Origin: Branchiostoma floridae
Lineage: Eukaryota; Chordata; Leptocardii; Amphioxiformes; Branchiostomatidae
Length of the DNA stretch: 64,000 nucleotides
Assembly: GCF_000003815.2 (NCBI RefSeq)
Contig: NC_049983.1
Span: 12,100,283 to 12,164,282 of the forward strand
Reading direction: 5' to 3'
Of this stretch, positions 57,901 through 64,000 are shown piece by piece. The notes under the pieces were generated by a model that had not been told where the DNA came from, searched no databases, and was given only the letters and a program-made list of their open reading frames with translations. Both the position numbers and the translations under genes were made by a program. Positions within the stretch are counted from its first letter, which is position 1. Each line of letters opens with the position of its first letter.

Positions 57901-60600
57901 TACTTCCCACTCAAACGTATGGGTGCCAGGATTGTGTAATATCAGGCTTCCATTGTGAAAGTCTGATTAAAAAAAAAGAAGTCTGCCAACAAAGTTAACA
58001 GCAGTTTCCAATCAGTAGTACTCCAGTAAGTAGCCGTTAATTTTCATAGCTGTAGCTATGCTAGATTACAACATGGTTACAGGGTTATTGTAACATTTCA
58101 GACTTAAATATTCCTGGTCAAAACAAACTTGGGACACAGTAGTGCCACTGTCCACTTTCTATCAAGTGTTGGATTGGTAGGTGCAATGTAGTTACAAAAG
58201 GCATTGCAGGTATTCCATTAAAATTGGAGGGGGGTGGGGTGGTGCTCATACCATTTTTGTCAAAGACAGAATTGTAAGATCGACAGGGAGTCATGTAATC
58301 AGAATAAAAGGTGGGAGCATTGCAGTGGTCTAATAACCGAGAGGTCAAAGGGGTTAAGAACAGTTTTACCATCCCTCCTTAACAATTATAATGGAATAAC
58401 CAGAACAAATGTTTTCATACTATCATAGTAAGAGAAAAATGTCCAGCCCGGTTGCACGAACATTTTACAAGAGCTGTGTTTCATGTCTAGAGTTACTGGA
58501 TGTAAATGGAGTGCGGTACATTAATTGACATCAACAAAATAAAATGTAAGGTTTGATACACTGTACCCTTTTGCTGTGGATGTACAGCAAAACAAAACAA
58601 AACAGAACAGGACAGACGTGGTTTTGACCAGGAATATACCTGTTACATGGCCTGGTCAGAGGCCCATGGATGTATCATTCTCAGAGTGGTACATAGCCGT
58701 CGCTTCTCATTCAAATTCAATGCTGTGTTGTGACCACTTCTCAAAGATCAATTTGTGACTGCAGCATAACAACAATGTGAGGTAACTACAAAAAAACAAC
58801 AACTGTAGCATTTTATATACAAGGGTTAATCATAATACTGATATCCAAAACAATTAATATTTGTACAAATCTGCTTATTCCATCATAGTTACAAAGAGCT
58901 AGCATTTCAGCCAAAACTCTTGATGAAATTGTACAGAATTTTACCTTTTGATATTGCATAATATTTGAGATAGGTACAGAAATATGGAAACATTCACTGT
59001 TAGCATGTAGGCAATGTTCAGCACTCACTTCTGCAATGCAGATATCACACCTTTATACATTGCATACAAGTTGATAATTTGGTTACCAAATTTAGCTATA
59101 CAAAGCACCATATCTACCTAAAACACACATTTCCCTCTCCAATTCAGCTGTACAGGGTAAGGCATTTGTATGTTTTGCTGCCATCTTTAAATTTGCAGCA
59201 TTGTTGCATTGATTATTATTGAGTACACACTGAACACATGGCTGATGGCAAAGCAGAAAAAATGTTTTGTGACATTAGTGGTCACTGGGATAAAACAACC
59301 AACCTCAAACATTTCCCAGCCCACAAATTCTCCCAATTATCATTTGCTTCACTGTGCCATCAAGGGTTACATGTCATTGGCCCATTTCAACATGAAATAA
59401 ACTTCTCTAATTGGCCAAACACAAGACAGTGAGTCCAACCGTTTTTTTTTGGGGTGCTAAGCTAAATATAAAAAAAAGAAAGCAATCATCACTTAACTTG
59501 GCATTTGATATCAAGCAATCATTCTGGGCTTCAAACCAGTTCCAAGAAAAATCTAGAAGTAACGCTTGGTGACCCAAAAAAATGTAGAGAGGGGCTTTTA
59601 CAGCTTCTGAAGTTTGCTTCACACAGTATCACACAGTGTTGACTGTAGCATACACTTCAAATACACAAAATATTTTAGGGAAAGCTCACACTAAACAGTA
59701 TACTTTCACAACTCAAGCCAAACTTGACATTGCATTCTGTAAGAGATACTTTCCACCTCTTTAGTCTTACACAGGTGATGACACTTGAGCAGGGGCTATC
59801 TCTGATGTCATGACAGCTATTGTTTCTCTGGAGTAAACTATCCCCAAATCTTGAGAACTCTCAGGCAATCTATACAACGTTTCAAGTATTACCTCTAGAG
59901 TTCACCTTTAGAGTACACAACTGCCAAAATGACTTGGCAGCTGACAAACATCCACATCACTAACAATCTGCTCTCTTTGAAAGCTTGTCAAGTTATAAAA
60001 CCACAACAGTCACAGGCAGACTTCACTTACACTCAAGCTAACACCTAAAAAAAGGCAGGGTCATGGAAATGTTACCACTTAAACAAGAGTACAGCTGTAA
60101 CATGGTACATGGTTGACCAGCATCTAATGTACATGTATTTTCATTCTTTGTCTTTCTGACACAACAGAAACCTATGGCTTTGCGAGTAAAGAAAATAAGT
60201 CTGAGCTGTCTAGAGAGCAAGATGTATTGCCCAATAAAGGGTAAGTACACATTTTCCACATAGCTGATGACATATCAAAATGAAGAGGTATTTATCTGGC
60301 CAAGCCCAGCTCTACACTTCTGTGTGCTTTTCACACTGTTCTAACATAGCTACAATGATTAACAGGGTTGATTCTAGCCTACTATTCCTTTTTTGTCTCA
60401 GGCAAATTTACATGTATATTGTCAATTTTTCTGGATCCATTTTTCAATTTGGCAGCATGTTTGGTATACTTGGTATACAAGAACGGTGTACGCATTCAGG
60501 AATTATTCGAAGTGCAAGTCCGTCTGCTTCCCATTCACTTCATCCACATGACTAGTCTGTTCATTTCACTCTTTAATCATATGTGGATGCCCTGTACATA
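54929..60600. other. Gene-free stretch including the 3' UTR of the WNK gene
   Basis: No conserved frame, transposon end or RNA gene was recognised. An AATAAA at 56293-56298 (plus) is a possible distal poly(A) signal of the TRIM gene. On the minus strand the WNK 3' UTR starts at 60600, and its end could not be fixed. The nearest clear minus-strand AATAAA is at 57454-57459, about 3.1 kb away. A short AAAACAAAAC/AGAACAGGACAG tract lies near 58590. Confidence 0.45.
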
Positions 60601-63600
60601 CTATCTCTGCGAGGTTGGCGGATTGCTGGTGCCTTTCTGCAGATGGCCGTAGGGCGCCTGTTGGGGCTGCTGCGCCTGTTGGTAGGCCTGCTGGGGTAGG
60701 CTTGCCGATGGTGGAACCGTTCCCCAGCCTTGCTGCTGCGGGATGTACACAGCCTGTGACGTGGGGAAGGTCTGCTGATTGTACTGGGTGAAGTCTGCGT
60801 GCATGGCCCCGGGGAACGTCTGCTGGTTGATCTGGGAGAAGTCGGCGAAGCCCTGCTGCTGCAGGATCTGCTGCTGGTGGGCCAGCATCTGCTGGTGAGC
60901 TGCCAGCATCTGTGGTGGCGGCATCGCGTACTGGGGAATGTTACCACTCGACAGCTGCCTCTGAGCGGGTGGGTCGCCCTCCGACTTCCGTCCCAACTTG
61001 GGCGTGCTCGACGGCGTACTGCCCGACGATGACCCAGAATGCAGCACGGGCTGCACGGCTGGCGCGGCTTGCTGCACGGCAAAGCTACTCTCCATCTCCT
61101 GGCGGATCTGAGCCTCCCGTATGGCATTAAGGCTGAGCTTTTCTGTCACAGTAGGGGCTCCCTTCTTCTTCTCCCAGTCCACCAGGTCAGCATACTTACT
61201 CAACAGGTCATCTGTAAGCTTCTTGCCTTCCTGCCCTTGCTGAGCCTGCACATCAACTTGACTGGACACAGTGCTCATGATGGACTCTGTGGACTTGGAT
61301 CCTGCCATTCTGGGCTGCTGCATAATGGTCGGGGTTGGTGGTCCACTCTGGGTCTCCTGTGGCGGCGCCCCCGGCTCCTGTGAAGCAGCTGTCTGCACCT
61401 GTTGCTGCATCTGCTGCACCTGGGCCTGCTGTTGCAGCTGTTGCACCTGGGCCTGGTTCAGCTGCTGCATCTGACCCTGCTGCAACTGCTGCACCTGAGG
61501 ATGTGGGCACATCAACTTGTCAGTAAGGCAGCTCAAACGACCTGTTCATGCTTATCCTTACAAATAAAAATTCACAGGAACAGAGACATTAACTGCTGGA
61601 ATAGCCAGAACAGAGACATTAACTGCTGGAATAGCCAGCTGCTCAACAGAAACTAAAGTAGTGTGACAGATAAGATTATGCTAGGTTTATGTGTGGATAC
61701 CAAATGTTAGTAAAATAGACCAGTGAAGACGAGAGTTAGGTCAACAAGAGTGGGACATGTAGACATACAGTCTACTTTTCAACAGCTTAATTCTGCATTT
61801 GAACTTGACGAGGAATGAATGGCTACTGTTGCGGTGAGTAACACAAAATACAATGGCTTGAATTTCATGAAATGTACTTCAGACCTTAAAGTCATCCAGA
61901 GTATAGTAGCTAAACCAGCGACTTGAAGGGGATCCAAAGCTATACTCTGCAGAGTAGCCAAGTAACTGATGGCAAAACAATAGAAAAGGCATGAAATCAA
62001 ATAGAAAAGCTGGAGGGAAGAATATAAGCATTTATCACAGTTGCTTGTCAATTTTGGTTGCCTAAACTGATGAATATCAACCATTGGCATTACCATTGAG
62101 AACTTTTGAGGAGTTGGCATAAAAGAATACAAAGAACCAAAAATTGGTTTCAAATTGTATGCTAAATGTAGTCCAAACGTCCTGTTTCATGTAAGTGGTT
62201 GTGAGCACTTATGATACAGTCATGCAGTAGAAGTATTGAAGACATGCTTTTGTCCATAAGAAATCCTGACTAGACTGCATGGAAGAGCGAACAAAAGTGA
62301 TGAAGACATAGAAGGATATACAGAAGATGCAGATGCCATCAACAGGATGTCTGTGGTCAAACTATCATGTCAACTTGCAATAACTAACTCTTATCGAGTA
62401 CTAATGGTAGAAATATTTCAGGTAAAAGGTTTATACTTTACAAGACAAATGGTTTCATAATAGCCTGGGAGCCATCCCTGTTGAGCTGAATAATCAATAC
62501 ATTTGCACCAGCTCCAAAACAACAACAACACAGGAGCTGATCAACCCAAGAGGGATGGACCCAGGCTAATCAGGGCTGTCAGACTGACCTGTGGGTTGGG
62601 GATACGTGGCACCGAGCTGGACCGCTGGTGAGGCCGCGCTGGTCTTTTCTTCTGGATCAACAGCCTTTCCACTTCCTGTTTCTGTCGCATTTGCACCTCA
62701 GCTAACTCCTGTTTGTGCCTAAAGAAGCCAAAATACTACTGTCAGGATTTATCGGCTGAGCGCACATTTCAGGAAGGGTTTCCTCCTGCAGCCAATGTTC
62801 ACTCAAAAGTTACTCTCCTTACAACAGGGTCAATACTTGCAACAAAGCTACCTTGTACAATTTAAATGAAAAAATCTACTGCAAAAAACTGAATAAGATG
62901 CTTCCTCTTCCTCACACACTCACTCATAGCTCAATGTTAGGAATGCTGAATCTTTTGTGAATGTCAAAATGTGGTCAGCAAACATTTGCCTTATGGCTTA
63001 ATACCTAATTACAAAGGGTGTGTATAATATACATTATGCATCTAGAACCTTTATTCCAATTTCATACTTACTTCTCTAATAGTAGTTTCATCTCCTCATC
63101 ATTCAAACCCTCTCCACTTGAAGACAGGTTGTTTTCATCAAGCACAGGCGATGTCGCTGCACCCATAGGGACTGACTCCACTCGAAATCTACCGTTTTGT
63201 TGAGAACTGACTCCACTGGGCTCCTGCGATGCTTGAGATGAAGGCACTCTTCTCTGTGGACCACAAAATACACGGAGTGTACTGTACTGTACTGTAGTGC
63301 ATGAGACAAAGTCTACCAACAAGACTAAGTACCACCCTTCTAAGTATAATCTATAGAAGTAGCTGTGTAAAACTTAAACGAGTGGTCAATCAAACAGGTA
63401 TAATAAAACATACAGATCACTTACCAACTGGTCAATGGGTGGGGGCTTCTTGAACACGTCATCATCTGAAGGCATCTTCTCAGCAGCATTGTTGTCTGAA
63501 GCAGCAGCAGCAGCGGCTTGTTGTCCAGTGAGATCGTCCCTCTCTGAGTCTACTGGTCCCCCTGACTGAGTGTCCTGCTGGCCCCAAATGTCCCCATTTT

Positions 63601-64000
63601 TAGCAGCAACAGACACTTTGTCCTGGATGGTGGATATCAAGAATCTTCCCTGTTTAGTTTCATCTTGTCCAGCAGCAGGAGCCTGTGTTTGGGACGGTTC
63701 CACAGCCTCTTGTCCCTCTACTTTCTGTACTGTTTGGTTGACCAGCTGCTGCACAATGCCTTCCACTTGCTGCTCTTCCGTAGTTACAGGCATGTCCTCC
63801 ATCTTTGCTTCAGGCCCAAGCTCTGCACTTGGTGACACCAGGAACCTTCCTACCTTGCCATTGGAACCAGAACTGGGCGTCAGTTGTGAGACAGCTGGAA
63901 TCGGCCCCATACTTGGAGGCATACTACCTGGGATCTGCATGGGCGCTTGTCCTGAAGCAGGACCAGTGAGATACTGAGATTGAATAGGCAGAGAAGTTGC
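60601..64000 (-). CDS. WNK: WNK-family serine/threonine kinase, C-terminal part (gene continues past the window)
   Basis: Four coding exons: 64000-63425 (open at the window edge), 63253-63072, 62718-62589 and 61494-60601. Together they give 593 residues and a stop at 60601-60603. Three GRFx[V/I] motifs occur: RFLV (63836-63847), RFLI (63635-63646) and RFRV (63179-63190). In WNK kinases RFx[V/I] sites dock the CCT domain of SPAK/OSR1. Next is the coiled coil LLLEKHKQELAEVQMRQKQE, matching the conserved WNK C-terminal coil with its His-Gln pattern. The last exon is Gln-rich, then has TDDLLSKYADLVDWEKKKGA, and ends HLQKGTSNPPTSQR, like the vertebrate WNK1 terminus. The kinase domain lies outside the window. 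Known role: chloride/osmotic sensing upstream of SPAK/OSR1 and cation-chloride cotransporters. Invertebrates usually have one WNK, so no paralogue number is given. Confidence 0.9.
61578..61637. repeat. 30-bp direct repeat, two copies
   Basis: Two adjacent copies of a unit containing CAGAGACATTAACTGCTGGA (at 61581 and 61611) lie in the last WNK intron. Non-coding. Confidence 0.85.

Noticed and set aside
60573-61127. 184-codon minus-strand frame rich in Arg and Ser
   Set aside because: It overlaps the last WNK exon in another frame; the WNK frame matches the family terminus and splices correctly.

Overview
The window looks like nuclear DNA of an invertebrate chordate, most likely an amphioxus (Branchiostoma). 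This is inferred from dense GT-AG introns in genes with clear vertebrate counterparts (CCDC66, a WNK kinase, a PLEKHG-type RhoGEF), an intronless TRIM-NHL gene, and many short non-autonomous mobile elements. I could not run a search, so the organism call is inference.

Layout: 1-8640 has no recognisable gene. A GC-rich promoter-like stretch (about 8641-9266) leads into a plus-strand Rho guanine-nucleotide exchange factor whose 21 coding exons (9267-25631) join in frame into 1149 residues with a coiled coil, a DH domain and a PH domain. Tail to tail with it, on the minus strand, is the CCDC66 orthologue (41586 down to 27498, 21 coding exons, 1132 residues). Opposing poly(A) signals lie about 110 bp apart near 26.8 kb. 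CCDC66 introns hold a 0.95 kb inverted-repeat element (31401-32353), a TA-flanked 1.2 kb element (34797-36026), a 175-bp tandem duplication and a 5S-rRNA-derived SINE (about 40723-40984).

Directly upstream of CCDC66 lies the most unusual structure: an 8.9 kb foldback element (41744-50637). Its arms are about 0.33 kb of near-identical inverted sequence followed by inverted arrays of a 51-bp minisatellite. The left array is split by a MITE with a clean TTA duplication. The middle holds a 146-bp satellite array, a Penelope-like GIY-YIG remnant, decayed 0.6 kb repeats and a decayed LINE 3' end. The outer end of the left arm is only about 160 bp from the CCDC66 start codon and carries a CCAAT box, so the element may supply that gene's promoter.

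Right of the element are a 123-bp triplicate repeat, an intronless TRIM-NHL ubiquitin ligase gene (52731-54740) whose last 29 codons are duplicated in frame just after its stop, a gene-free stretch, and the C-terminal part of a WNK kinase gene (minus strand, 60601 to beyond 64000) with three RFx[V/I] motifs and the conserved WNK coiled coil. The RhoGEF (Rho/actin signalling), CCDC66 (centrosome, cilium, microtubules), TRIM-NHL (ubiquitin) and WNK (ion transport) genes show no evidence of acting as one pathway. They are neighbours, not an operon.
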